Part shown: positions 39,621 through 49,300 of the stretch, in pieces
How positions within the stretch are numbered: position 1 is the first letter of the stretch
How the letters are laid out: each line of letters opens with the position of its first letter
Source of the DNA: CAYNRE01 sp964399535
GTDB lineage: Bacteria; Planctomycetota; Planctomycetia; Pirellulales; CAYNRE01
Length of the DNA stretch: 64,000 bases
Reading direction: 5' to 3'
NCBI GenBank assembly: GCA_964399535.1
Contig: CAYNRE010000070.1
Coordinates: 599,203-663,202, forward strand
Translations under genes and position numbers: made by a program
Notes under the pieces: model-generated
Told to the model about the DNA's origin: nothing
Database searches by the model: none
The model's input: the letters and a program-made list of their open reading frames with translations, nothing else

Positions 39621-41693
39621 ATGCGGCGATCGTGCACCCTAGGTTCTTGCTTTGCTGTTCTCTTAGCCGCGGCCCTTGCTGCCGCTGCCGAGCCAACCCG
39701 GGTGACGATCGGAAGCGGCAAATGGCAGGTGAACGGACAGTCAACCTACCCCGGCTCGCCGGCCGAGGGGCTGCTAATGAACGTTCGCATGGTCAACGCC
39801 GTTTTTGAAGACGCCAACGCGGAGACCAGGCCGCCGGGCTTCGATGCCGACGCGAACACGGACCGATTTGTCGAAAAAATCCCGGAATACGCGCGGCACG
39901 GCGTCAAGGCGTTCACCGTTTGCCTGCAAGGTGGCTCTTGTGGATACGAGGGGGCGATCAATTCGGCCTTCGCGGCCGACGGTTCACTGCGCGATTCGTA
40001 CCTCGCGCGTGTCGAGCGCGTCGTCCGCGAGTGCGACCGGCACGGCGCGGCGGTAATCTTGGGATGCTACTACCAGCGTCAGGATCAACTGCTCCGAGAC
40101 GACGATGCCGTTCGCGCCGGCGTCGTCCATGTCGCCCGTTGGATCGAGCAGCGTGGATTCGGCAATGTGGTACTTGAAATCGCCAACGAGTTCGCTCATG
40201 GCGGGTTCGACCACAAGCTTCTCAAGTCTGCCGAGGGCCAAGCTGAACTGATTGCCTTGGCCAAGAAAGCAGCTCCGGCGCTGCTTGTCGCCACCAGCGG
40301 CCTGGGCGACGGACATGTGCCCGACACCGCCGCACGGGCTGGAGACTTCCTGCTGGTACACTTCAACAATACCCCCATCAAGGAAATTCCTGACCGCTTG
40401 GCCACCTTGAAGAAGCACGGTAAACCGATCGTATGCAATGAGGATGACAAGGCAGGAGCGAAAGGGGCAAGTGCCGCTCAAACGTGTGTGGACGCCGGAG
40501 CCTCTTGGGGGTTGATGCTGGTCGATCGCAATCAGCACTATCCGTTCACTTTCGGCGGCGCCGACGACGACCCCGTGGTCTATGCCCGGCTCGCGCAACT
40601 GACCAGGCCGCCGTATTTCCCCCCTCCCGAATCCGAGGGAGGGTGGCGCCAGCTCAACTCGCCCGACGATATTCGCACTCTGGCACGCATGGACCCTGCC
40701 AAACTAGCCGACTTGCGCGAGTGGCTGCTTGCTTCCGACGACCGTGATTTCGCCGCCACGGTCATCCGCCAGGGCTATATCGTGTTGGAGGTGGAACGAG
40801 GCAATAGCGCCCAGACCGATGCGCGGCGCGTGGCGTCGGTTTCCAAAGCGATTTGTGCCACGGTACTCGCGATTGCCGCCGAGCGCAGCCAGCATGGGTC
40901 GACGCCGCGCAAAATGACCTTCAACGATCGAGCCTTCGCCTACATTCCCTGGGCACTGCCGTTGAGTGATCCCCGCAAAGCGCAAATCACGGTCAAACAA
41001 TTACTGAATCACACCTCTGGAATCTGCCCCGAGGCGACCGGAGCCAAAAACGATGGCTCTTGGCAATATGTTCTGGGCCACACCGGCGATCCCCGCACCG
41101 AAAAACTGGCGTTCGACCCCGGCACGGCGTGCGGATACTCGACCCACGCGTTTGCACACGCGGCGCTCGTCTGCGAGACGGTTACGGGCATGCCGTATGA
41201 TCAGTTTGCGATCCAGGCGCTCTTCGAGCCGCTCGGAATCGAACACTGGTGGTTTCAATACTACCAGGGGGATGACCAACACGGCCGCCATCCCTCGCAC
41301 GGCTTAGGAATGCCGGCCCGCGATCTGGCGCGAATCGCTTACTGCCTGGCGCACAAAGGCCGCTGGCGTTTACAGCAAGTCGTTCCGGCCTGGTTCGTCG
41401 AAGAAACCGCAGAACCTTCGCACGAAGTGCATGGTCCGGAAATGCGATTCCGTATCGAGGCGCAGAGTTTCTCGCATGGTTGGGAGTTGCCGTCGCGTCT
41501 GGTGGGCGAGGGAGACGCCAACGGCCGGGGGATTCCTCGGGATGCTCGGTACAAGCCGGGGTCGGGGGGCCAATTGATCGCCTTCGTTCCCAGCCTCGAC
41601 CTGGTCGTGACCCGACAAACCGGTGGCAGCGGCGGCTGGCAATACGTGGAGTACTTGCGTCGAGCCTGTGAAGCGGCGCTGCCCGACGAATGA
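39621..41693 (+). CDS. Fusion: glycosidase-like TIM barrel + class C beta-lactamase-like hydrolase
   Basis: A 690-aa exported protein, ATG at 39621 after AAGGGGG; signal peptide about 1-22 (CFAVLLAAALAAAAEP). Residues about 25-365 look like a glycoside-hydrolase-type TIM barrel: substrate-facing HGVKAFTVCLQGG, a glutamate in NVVLEIANEFAHGG (typical acid/base position) and GKPIVCNEDD on a later strand. Residues about 385-690 are a beta-lactamase/S12-type serine hydrolase: S406-V-S-K409 is the SxxK motif, Y506-S-T sits at the YxN position, and GLGMPARDLARIAYCLAHKG and GSGGQLIAFVPSLDLVV are family features. I infer two hydrolases in one chain, perhaps acting on a glycan and its ester or amide substituent. 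Substrates are unknown. Confidence 0.78.
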   Translation: MRRSCTLGSCFAVLLAAALAAAAEPTRVTIGSGKWQVNGQSTYPGSPAEGLLMNVRMVNAVFEDANAETRPPGFDADANTDRFVEKIPEYARHGVKAFTVCLQGGSCGYEGAINSAFAADGSLRDSYLARVERVVRECDRHGAAVILGCYYQRQDQLLRDDDAVRAGVVHVARWIEQRGFGNVVLEIANEFAHGGFDHKLLKSAEGQAELIALAKKAAPALLVATSGLGDGHVPDTAARAGDFLLVHFNNTPIKEIPDRLATLKKHGKPIVCNEDDKAGAKGASAAQTCVDAGASWGLMLVDRNQHYPFTFGGADDDPVVYARLAQLTRPPYFPPPESEGGWRQLNSPDDIRTLARMDPAKLADLREWLLASDDRDFAATVIRQGYIVLEVERGNSAQTDARRVASVSKAICATVLAIAAERSQHGSTPRKMTFNDRAFAYIPWALPLSDPRKAQITVKQLLNHTSGICPEATGAKNDGSWQYVLGHTGDPRTEKLAFDPGTACGYSTHAFAHAALVCETVTGMPYDQFAIQALFEPLGIEHWWFQYYQGDDQHGRHPSHGLGMPARDLARIAYCLAHKGRWRLQQVVPAWFVEETAEPSHEVHGPEMRFRIEAQSFSHGWELPSRLVGEGDANGRGIPRDARYKPGSGGQLIAFVPSLDLVVTRQTGGSGGWQYVEYLRRACEAALPDE

Positions 41694-41809
41694 TTCCTCG
41701 ATGAGACCACTTCAGCCTGGTAGGTCAGGTTGTTAGCCTACCGCCGATTCCGCTTGAATCGTCCGGACCAAATCCTGACCCGCCGCGCGGTTTTCGCACG
41801 CGGCCCGAT

Positions 41810-42784
41810 TCAAGTCGCGTACAGCCAACGGCCCAAGAGCGCGGTCGGCACCACCAACAGCGCAACCGGCGCCGCCCAGGCCGGCCCCTGCGCGGCCCAG
41901 ACGACGGCCGCGTCGAGCAGAATCAGGGTCCAAATTCCCACCCGCACGGCCGCCTGAACCTGAGGGGGTAGCGGCTCGACCACGGCCCAGGCCCAGCGCC
42001 AGGCCAACAGCGCCCCCAGCCCCACGATCAGCCAGGGGAAGGTTTGCTCGGTAAGCACCAGTGGGCTCGACAGACCAGGCCCGCCGGAGAACCACACCGG
42101 AAACGAGGCCACCAGCGCCAACCCTAAGAGCATGATCGCTATTCCCAACAGCAGCGGCCCCCGCCGGCTGCGCCCCGCTTCACCCCGGGCAAAGGAGGTA
42201 ACCCCCGTTACGTACACGGCGATGCCCGCCGCCACGATGCGATGCGGCATCTCCCAGGCCAGCGATACCGGCACGCTCATGCCGAGCAACACGTTCAGCC
42301 CCCGGCAGCTTCCCATGACCCAGGGGGCAAGCGGGGTCGACTTGAGCACTCCGTCGTAAAGCACCACCGCCGCGGCCAATAGGGTGCCCACCACGCCCGG
42401 TCGCCATCCGCCAGCCAACAGCGCCACGACCCAGGAGGTGGCCACGCCGCCGGCCAAGAGCCGCCATCCCCAGCGGCGGGCCGTCGACCGCTCGACCCGG
42501 CCCGAGGGCAGGGGGCGGGCCGGTCGCTGCCGGGCATCGATTTCGAAATCGAACACGTCGTTGAGCACCATGCCGGCCGCGTAGAGTTGCAGCGAGGCCA
42601 ATACCAAGAGCACCAGTTCGGGGCCGATGCGCGGCGCAGAGCCCGCCGCGAGCAACAGGTAGCCCATCAGCACATCGGCCACCGCGGTAAACCAGTTGGG
42701 CAGCCGCAACAATTCCAGTGCGGCGCGCCAGGCGCTGGCCTTGGGAGGGGGCGGCAAGACAGCCTTGGTGCGATCGTTCGACAC
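41810..42784 (-). CDS. UbiA-family prenyltransferase, EboC-like
   Basis: A 324-aa integral membrane protein with 8-9 predicted helices. The GTG start at 42784 has AAAGGATG upstream. The first Asp-rich motif is N75-D-V-F-D79-F-E-I-D83, the second region is LYDGVLKSTPLAPWVMGSCR. UbiA enzymes transfer isoprenoids to aromatic or other acceptors using Mg-diphosphate. The element GSCRGLNVLLGMS and the LYAAGMVLNDVFD stretch resemble EboC, the UbiA-like member of the ebo cluster, which is implicated in export or handling of a metabolite. It lies 114 nt downstream of a TIM-barrel sugar-isomerase-like gene in the same direction. Acceptor unknown. Confidence 0.85.
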   Translation of the reverse strand: MSNDRTKAVLPPPPKASAWRAALELLRLPNWFTAVADVLMGYLLLAAGSAPRIGPELVLLVLASLQLYAAGMVLNDVFDFEIDARQRPARPLPSGRVERSTARRWGWRLLAGGVATSWVVALLAGGWRPGVVGTLLAAAVVLYDGVLKSTPLAPWVMGSCRGLNVLLGMSVPVSLAWEMPHRIVAAGIAVYVTGVTSFARGEAGRSRRGPLLLGIAIMLLGLALVASFPVWFSGGPGLSSPLVLTEQTFPWLIVGLGALLAWRWAWAVVEPLPPQVQAAVRVGIWTLILLDAAVVWAAQGPAWAAPVALLVVPTALLGRWLYAT

Positions 42785-42898
42785 GGCGAAACATCCTTTC
42801 CTCGCAAGCGACCAGCCGCGGCAACGATCGTGCCAGGGAACAACGCTCCTCGTGGCGATTGTTCTCCCATGGCCAGGCTGCTCGGGGCAGGCTGCGGG

Positions 42899-43765
42899 CT
42901 AGCCCAAGGCCAGGCCCAGGTCTCGGGCAAGCGCGTGCAAGTGTTGGTGCGCCCCGCGGGCCGCCGCGTCTGGGTCGTCGAGGTAGGGGTACAGTTCCAC
43001 GGTAAGCCACCCCTGGTAGCCGCTAGCGGCGATCGCGGCCAGCGTGGCCCGCAAATCAATCGCCCCCAACCCCGGCACCAAGTGGCGATGGACCCTGGTG
43101 GAAGCGATATCTTCCAGATGATAGTGCCGGGTGTGGGGCGCCATGGGCGCAACCCAGTCTTGGGGGTCCTCGCCAACGCAGTACGCGTGGCCGACGTCGA
43201 AGTTCAGCCCCACCCAGGGAGAATCGATGCGGCTGACAAACTCCAGGTACTGGCCGAACCGCTCGATCAGCAGCCCCGGCTCGGGCTCGATGAGCAGCCG
43301 CACCCCCAGCCGCTCGGCCGTTTCCACGCAGGGCATCAGCTCGTCGTAGAAAATGCGGGCCGCCTCCGCATCGCTCCGCCCGGGAACCGGTGGTCCGCCC
43401 GGTTCGGTGGTAATGTGGGGTGCGCCCAGTTCCTGGGCCAATTGCAAGGCCCGCCGGGTATGTTCGCGGCGAATTGCCCGGTAGGCGGGGTCGGGCTCGG
43501 TCCAGGCCGGATGCCAATAGGGCTGCCGTGGGTCGGCCACGGCGTTCATCATAAAGGCGTTGATGTTCGAGATGGCCAGCCCGTGGCGGTCGAGCGCGCG
43601 GCGAATGGCCTGTTTTTGCTCGGGCAGTAGCCCGGCCGGCCAGGCGTGCGGCACGTCGGCCAGAAGCTCGATGCCGCGGTAGCCGTGCGATGCGACGCGC
43701 TCGATCGTTTGCTCGATCGAAAAATGCAAATACGCGTTGGAGCTGAACGCCAGTTGGAGGGGCAT
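42899..43765 (-). CDS. Sugar phosphate isomerase/epimerase family (TIM barrel)
   Basis: A 288-aa AP-endonuclease-2-like TIM barrel. The ATG at 43765 gives MPLQLAFSSNAYLHFSIEQT; an open frame extends 14 codons upstream. Metal-site elements are LLIEPEPGLLIERFGQYLEF (Glu), VGLNFDVGHAYCVGED (Asp-x-x-His), HTRHYHLEDIASTR (His) and GWLTVELYPY (Glu), the usual set for isomerases such as hydroxypyruvate isomerase or xylose-isomerase-like epimerases. It likely acts on a small sugar or polyol. It is upstream of the UbiA-like gene, a pairing reminiscent of EboE/EboC, though this protein is shorter than the EboE proteins I know. Confidence 0.85.
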   Translation of the reverse strand: MPLQLAFSSNAYLHFSIEQTIERVASHGYRGIELLADVPHAWPAGLLPEQKQAIRRALDRHGLAISNINAFMMNAVADPRQPYWHPAWTEPDPAYRAIRREHTRRALQLAQELGAPHITTEPGGPPVPGRSDAEAARIFYDELMPCVETAERLGVRLLIEPEPGLLIERFGQYLEFVSRIDSPWVGLNFDVGHAYCVGEDPQDWVAPMAPHTRHYHLEDIASTRVHRHLVPGLGAIDLRATLAAIAASGYQGWLTVELYPYLDDPDAAARGAHQHLHALARDLGLALG

Positions 43766-44014
43766 ACGTAAACTACAACTACCAGGCGGGGACTCGCAAG
43801 CGAGCATTGTAACCTGAAAACGGGCCCCCGACCATCCGCCCTGAGCGCTCGCGTCCCGAGCGCCCGCGGCGGCGCGCCGTGTGGCGCGGGTCGCTTGTGC
43901 GGGGGCCGATTTTGCCGATAATCGCTGCCGTCCGCCGACCGCTCGGTACCGCGCGCCGCAGGCTGCGGACGGGCACCGCTGCAGGGCCGGCTTTCAAGAC
44001 GAAGGAATGGTTGC

Positions 44015-44917
44015 ATGCCGCTTTTGGTCGTCGGTTCGGTCGCTCTGGATAGCGTGGAAACCCCCTCGGATCGCCGCGACGACGTGCTCGGCGGATCGGC
44101 CGTGTTCTTCTCGTACGCCGCCAGCTACTTCACCAACGTGCGGTTGGTGGGCGTGGTCGGCGACGATTGGCCCGCCCAGCACACGGCCCTGCTCGAGCGG
44201 CGCGGCATCGACACGGCCGGGCTGCAAATCGTGCCCGGCGGAAAAACGTTTCGCTGGCGGGGTAAGTACCTGCCCAACATGAACGATCGCGAAACCCTGG
44301 AAGTGCACCTGAACGTGTTCGAGCAGTTCAACCCCGTACTGCCAGAAGACTATCGCCGGGCCAGGTACCTGTTTCTGGCCAACGGCGCCCCGAGCGTACA
44401 GCACCAGGTGCTCGATCAGGTCAGCGGCGCCTCGCTGGTCGTGGCCGACACCATGGACCTGTGGATTCGCACCCAGCACGACGAACTCATGCGGCTGTTG
44501 CGCCGCGTGGACGGGCTGGTAATGAACGACAGCGAGGCCAAGCTGCTGACCGACGACGAGAACCTGGTTCGCGCCGGGCACCGAATTCGCGAGCTGGGGC
44601 CGAAGTTCGTCGTTATCAAAAAGGGAGAGCACGGCGCCATGTTCTTCAGCGAACACGAAACCTACGTGCTGCCCGCCTACCCGACCAGCCAGGTGATCGA
44701 CCCCACCGGCGCCGGCGACAGTTTTGCCGGCGGCATGATGGGCTACCTGGCCGCCAGCGGCAATTTCGACCCCAAGACCCTCAAAGAAGCCATGGCCTAC
44801 GGCATCCTCGTGGCCAGTTTCAACGTCGAGGATTTCAGCCTCGACCGGATGCAGGCGATCGAGCGGGCCGATCTCGAGCAGCGAATGGCCCAGTACCGCA
44901 AGATGCTCAGCTTCTAG
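44015..44917 (+). CDS. PfkB-family carbohydrate/nucleoside kinase
   Basis: A 300-aa ribokinase-fold kinase. The anion-hole motif DPTGAGDSFAGG lies at 229-240 with catalytic base D235. The N-terminal GGSAVFFSYAASYFTNVRLV is the first PfkB signature. It phosphorylates a sugar, nucleoside or related alcohol with ATP. Relatives with MPLLVVGSVALDSVETP are widespread in planctomycetes and other bacteria and have no settled substrate. The gene is divergent from the sugar isomerase with 249 nt between, so the two may share a control region. Confidence 0.92.
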   Translation: MPLLVVGSVALDSVETPSDRRDDVLGGSAVFFSYAASYFTNVRLVGVVGDDWPAQHTALLERRGIDTAGLQIVPGGKTFRWRGKYLPNMNDRETLEVHLNVFEQFNPVLPEDYRRARYLFLANGAPSVQHQVLDQVSGASLVVADTMDLWIRTQHDELMRLLRRVDGLVMNDSEAKLLTDDENLVRAGHRIRELGPKFVVIKKGEHGAMFFSEHETYVLPAYPTSQVIDPTGAGDSFAGGMMGYLAASGNFDPKTLKEAMAYGILVASFNVEDFSLDRMQAIERADLEQRMAQYRKMLSF

Positions 44918-44947
44918 GCGGCTTTTCGGAATCTCCGCGCCGACCGG

Positions 44948-46024
44948 CTAGAACCCCGCCGCGGGCTCGGCGCCGCCGCGGGTGGCCAAGGCCCGGTACA
45001 CTTCCAGAGCGATCGTCTCGGCCAGAAAGTGGACCGAACCGTCTCCCGCGAGGAAGTGGGCTCCGCCGCCGTGTAAGCTCCCGAACCCGCGCTCCGTTGT
45101 ATCGGCCAGAGGTGCGCTGACCTCGCCCACCACCCGCGACAGATCGCGATCGGTGCCCCCGAGCACGCCGATCCAGGTGGGACGCGTCCCCAGCGAACTG
45201 CGCTCGCCCACGAGCAGCGTCTGACTCATGCCATCGGTCAGTTCACTCCACCGCACGGGCCGATTGTGAAAGAAGACCCCGTCGCCCAGGCAGGTCGAAC
45301 CCGGGCCAAGCTCGGCGCAAGGCCCGACCGCCGCGGTGCCGAATACGCCCACGTAGTTGGCCGCCGCGGGCAGCCCCAGCGAGGTTGGCAGCGCAGCGGG
45401 CGACGGCGACGGATCGGGCTCGCCCGAGGGCGGGGCCACCGGAGGAAAGCCCGGCAGGTCGGGAAGCGTGGGAAAGGGGATGCCACACGAGTCGCACGCC
45501 AACTGGGCAGATCCCCACCCCAGGGCGATCTCGCGCTGCCAGCGTTGTGCCAGCGCCATGGGCAGAGTTGCGCCGCCCGCCATGGCCAGCGCGGCCTGGT
45601 AGCCCTGCGGAACCTGGCCCACGTCGGCCGGGCAGCGGTACAACTGCAACACGGTCTGCCGCACCCGGACATGATCGAGATGATTGGCGGGCTTGGTGAA
45701 ATCGACGGCTCGATCGCACATGGGGTTCTGTTCGATGAATGGCAAAAGCATTGCGGCCCAACCCCAGCCCGGGGCGCCCGTGGCCAGCGACTGACCCGAT
45801 TGCGGATCGAGCGCGACCCAGCCCGGAGGCAAGCTCCGGTGTACGTCGTGGTACTGGTGCAACGCCAGGCCGATCTGCCGCAGGTTCGATGCGCACTGGG
45901 TGCGCTCCGCGGCGCGACGCGACGACAAAACCGCCGGAAGCGTTAGCGCCGCCAACAGCCCCACGATGGCTACGACGACCAACAGTTCAACCAGGGTCAA
46001 GCCGCGCGGGCGTTTCGATCGCAT
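44948..46024 (-). CDS. DUF1559 family pilin-like protein
   Basis: A 358-aa protein with a type IV pilin-like N terminus: basic leader MRSKRPRG, then LTLVELLVVVAIVGLLAALT, a prepilin-type methylation/cleavage segment. The body has the DUF1559 features CASNLRQIGLALHQYHDVHR and, near the C terminus, GGGAHFLAGDGSVHFLAETI (the conserved H-x-DGS-V motif). DUF1559 is hugely expanded in planctomycetes, and these proteins are probably exported fibre or surface subunits. Start ATG at 46024 with GAGAG upstream. It stands alone next to the giant TPR gene. Confidence 0.92.
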   Translation of the reverse strand: MRSKRPRGLTLVELLVVVAIVGLLAALTLPAVLSSRRAAERTQCASNLRQIGLALHQYHDVHRSLPPGWVALDPQSGQSLATGAPGWGWAAMLLPFIEQNPMCDRAVDFTKPANHLDHVRVRQTVLQLYRCPADVGQVPQGYQAALAMAGGATLPMALAQRWQREIALGWGSAQLACDSCGIPFPTLPDLPGFPPVAPPSGEPDPSPSPAALPTSLGLPAAANYVGVFGTAAVGPCAELGPGSTCLGDGVFFHNRPVRWSELTDGMSQTLLVGERSSLGTRPTWIGVLGGTDRDLSRVVGEVSAPLADTTERGFGSLHGGGAHFLAGDGSVHFLAETIALEVYRALATRGGAEPAAGF

Positions 46025-46372
46025 GGCGGGGTCTCTCGCGCTCGAGAAATGGAGAGGAAGGCTCCGGGTGCCGGCAGGCCGACCGCGCCGACGGGGGCTA
46101 CCGCCCCGGCGAGGCCAGCCACACAATAGTTTAATCCGTGAAGTGTCGTCCGCGAAACTCGATTTCGGACGCTAGCGGGGGGGCTGGCACACGATCCGCC
46201 GCGAATTCGCTTCCCGTGGGGATTCGACCGTTCAGCCGAGCAGTCCCCTGGGGCCGGCAACCGGTCGAAGCGCTGGGCAAGCGGCACGGTCAACCATGGG
46301 CCGACCCCGCCCGAGCCCGGGCACCGGCGGCACCGTGCCCGGGGCGGCTGTCGGGTTGTCGAAAAGGCACCG
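46025..46372. other. Intergenic region with strong hairpin
   Basis: About 350 nt between two leftward genes. A perfect 9-bp hairpin lies at 46316-46343 (CCCGGGCAC / GTGCCCGGG, 10-nt loop), about 30 nt after the end of the TPR gene in its reading direction; there is no T-run, so it may act as a processing or stability element or a non-canonical terminator. The AT-rich stretch at 46125-46140 may hold the DUF1559 promoter. Confidence 0.45.
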
Positions 46373-49300
46373 CTAGGGGGCCTCTCCGGGTTGGCTTTCC
46401 GTTTCCGCTTCGGCCCCGGGCGGTAACTCGTCGGCCTGGGCCTGGGCCGAGCGTTCCAACTCGGCGCGTTCCAATTCAACTTCCACGTCTTCCAGCGAGC
46501 GCCGCTCGAACGGCATCAGGCGGTGGGGTGCCAGGCCCCGCTCGCGGGCTTCGTACAAGGCGGCCCGGGCCTGGGGGTGCGAGTCGGCGGCCAGAAAGGC
46601 CATGGCCAGGTGGACGAACGAAAGCGGGTCGGCGTCGAGCGACCCGGTGACCAGTTGCAAGGCGTCGAGCGCCTCGTCGATGCGCCCCAGCTTGAGCAGG
46701 ACCACGGCCTGGGTATCGATCAGCTCTCGGCGGGGGCCCGCCGCCTCGAGGGCCCGCTCGATGTACTGCAGGGCCGAGCCTGCCAGGTTTGGGTCTTGGG
46801 CGTAAATCATCGCCAGGTTGTTCAAAGCCGGCACATGGCGCGGGTCGAGCTCGAGCGTGTGTTCGAATAGCGCAACCGCCTGCTCGAGTTGCTGCTGCCA
46901 ACAGCGCAGGGTACCGACCGTAAAGGTCAACTCGGCCGAATCGGGGTACCGGTCCAGGGCCGCGCTCACGGCCGGTTCGATCTGAGCAAACTGGTCGTCG
47001 CTCGGCTCGGTGCTCAGCAAGGCCTGGCCAAGCGCCGTGGCCATATCCGCGTCGATCGCGGCGGCGCCACCCGCCAGGCCCAGTTCAAATGCCTCGTCGG
47101 GCCGATCGTGTTGCGCCAGCCAGGCAACGAGCCGGGGAGAGGCCCGGCGATCGAGCTGCGCCGCCTGCCGCAAGCAGCGCTCGGCCTGGGCCAGTTGAGC
47201 GGCCAGGGCATACATGCCGGCAAAGCTGGTCCAGGTTTCGGATTGCTGTCGCGGATCGGTCTGCGCGGCCAAAGCTTCCCGCAAGGCCGGCTCCAAGAGC
47301 GGCTCGATCTGGTCGTCGCGCCGGGCCACGTGCAGCCAGCGGGCCTTCAGCCCCAGCAAGCGGCGGCTCCGTGGATCGCGATCCGCGAGTCGCGTGAGCA
47401 ATTCGCCCGACTCCGCCGTTTCGCGGGTCGCAAGCAACAAATCGGCATACGCGTAGAGCTGGTCGGGCTGGGCCGAAGGCATTTGCGCCAACTGGGCGTA
47501 CTGCTTCAGCGCCGTGGTCACTGCCCCCTGCGACTGATACAGCTGGGCCAATTGAAAACGGTCTTGCGGCGTGACGCCGACCGGCCGGGCCACGAGTTGT
47601 TCGAATCGCTCGATCGCTTCGCGCTGCTCGGCCACGCGGTTGCGCGCGGCCAGCACTCGGGCCTCCAGGCGAAGCTGGTCGGTCGAAACCAGCTCTCCCT
47701 CGCGACGCCCCTCGCTTGCCAAGGTCCAGGCCCGCTGCCAACCGTCGTCGCCGGGTTCGTCTAACAGCGCCAGGGCCAACAGGCCGCGGGTCGACAGGCG
47801 CTCGGGGGCAACGTTCAACACTTTCTCCAGCGTCACCAGGGCCAGGCCCCGGTCGCGCGAAAGCAAAAAGCGGCCGGCCAATTCACGCAGGTCGAGATCG
47901 GTGCCCCCCAGCTCCAACCCTCGGCGAAAGTGGTCCTCCGCTTGCTCCGGCTCGTCGAGCAGTTGGTTCACGCGGCCCTGGAGCAACCGCCGCTCTCCCT
48001 CGGGCAGTGCTTCGGTCGCGGCGATTTCGTCGGCCAGCGGACGCAGGCGGTCGCGAGCGTCGGCCTGGCCATAGTACTCGATTAGCCAGCGCCACCACCT
48101 CGGCTGGCCGGGCCGAAGCAGGATCGCGCTGCGCAAGGGGGCCTCGGCTTCGGCGGCCCGCTGGTTAAGCACCAAGGCGCGGGCCAGCCATACCTGGGCC
48201 TCGGGGTCGTCGGGGCGAGAGCGGGCAGCTTGCTCGGCCAGGCTCAGCGCCCGGCCCGATTGGCCCCGCTCGGCCGCCAACTCGATCGCCATCGTGGCCA
48301 GTTCCTCGGAAGCCCCCGCCTGGGTCGCTCCGGCCGGCATGAGCTGGGCCAGGTATTCGTCGGCCTCTTCGAGCCGCCCTTGCTGCGAAAGCAGCAACAC
48401 CAATCGCTCGAGCGCCCGGGCCGATACCTCGCGCGAGGCCAGGGCCGATTCGTACAGTGCGATCGCCGCGTCGAATTTGGCTTCCCGCTCCGAAAGCTGG
48501 CCGGCCAACAACAGGGCAGGGCCCCAGCCGGGACGCTCCGCGGAAAGCTCGTCGCTATGCCGCTGCAATTGTGCAAGCCCGGCCAGGTCGCCGCTGGCCA
48601 GCTCGCCTAGCAGCCGCTGGGCCTCGAAGAAGCGATGCCAAACCCCCTCGTCTCCTTCGATCGACCGGAGTTGTTCGGCGGCCGATCGAAGGCGGTCGTT
48701 GTCGGCCATGTCCCAGGCAAGCTCCGCCCGCTTGCGGGCCAGCAACAGATTCTGCGGCTCGTCCCGCGCCAGCTCGTCGAACAGCGCGGCCGCCTGCTTG
48801 AGCTCGCCCGACTTCCACCACACCTGGGCCAACAAGTAACGCACTCGGGTATGGTCAGCCTGGGGTGCCTGGGCCAGCCAAGACTGGACCAAGGCGACCG
48901 CCTCTTGCTGGTCGCCGCGTTCCAGCAGCATGGCCGCCCGCAGCCGTACCGTATCGGTGCTGCGGCCGGCGCGGTCTTCGTAGGTTTGCCATTGGCGATC
49001 GGCCTCGGCCCGATCAGCCTGCCGGCTGATGGCCGTGATCAGGGCCGTTTGCAGCCGGGCGGCCTCGGGCGAGGCATCGGCCGCTTGTTCGAGCACGGCC
49101 AGGGCCGCGTCAGCGTTATCGCGTTGACTGGCCAGTTCCGACCGGACCAAGGCGATTTCAGCCGGATCGACCTCGCCGGTTGCTTGGGCAGCGGCCAGGG
49201 CTTCGTCGATGCTGGTCCAATCGCGCTCTTCGACCGGACTGGTCCGCTGCTCGCGCAGTTCCATCCGGGCAATGCCCAGCCAGGCCGCGGCGACCGGCGG

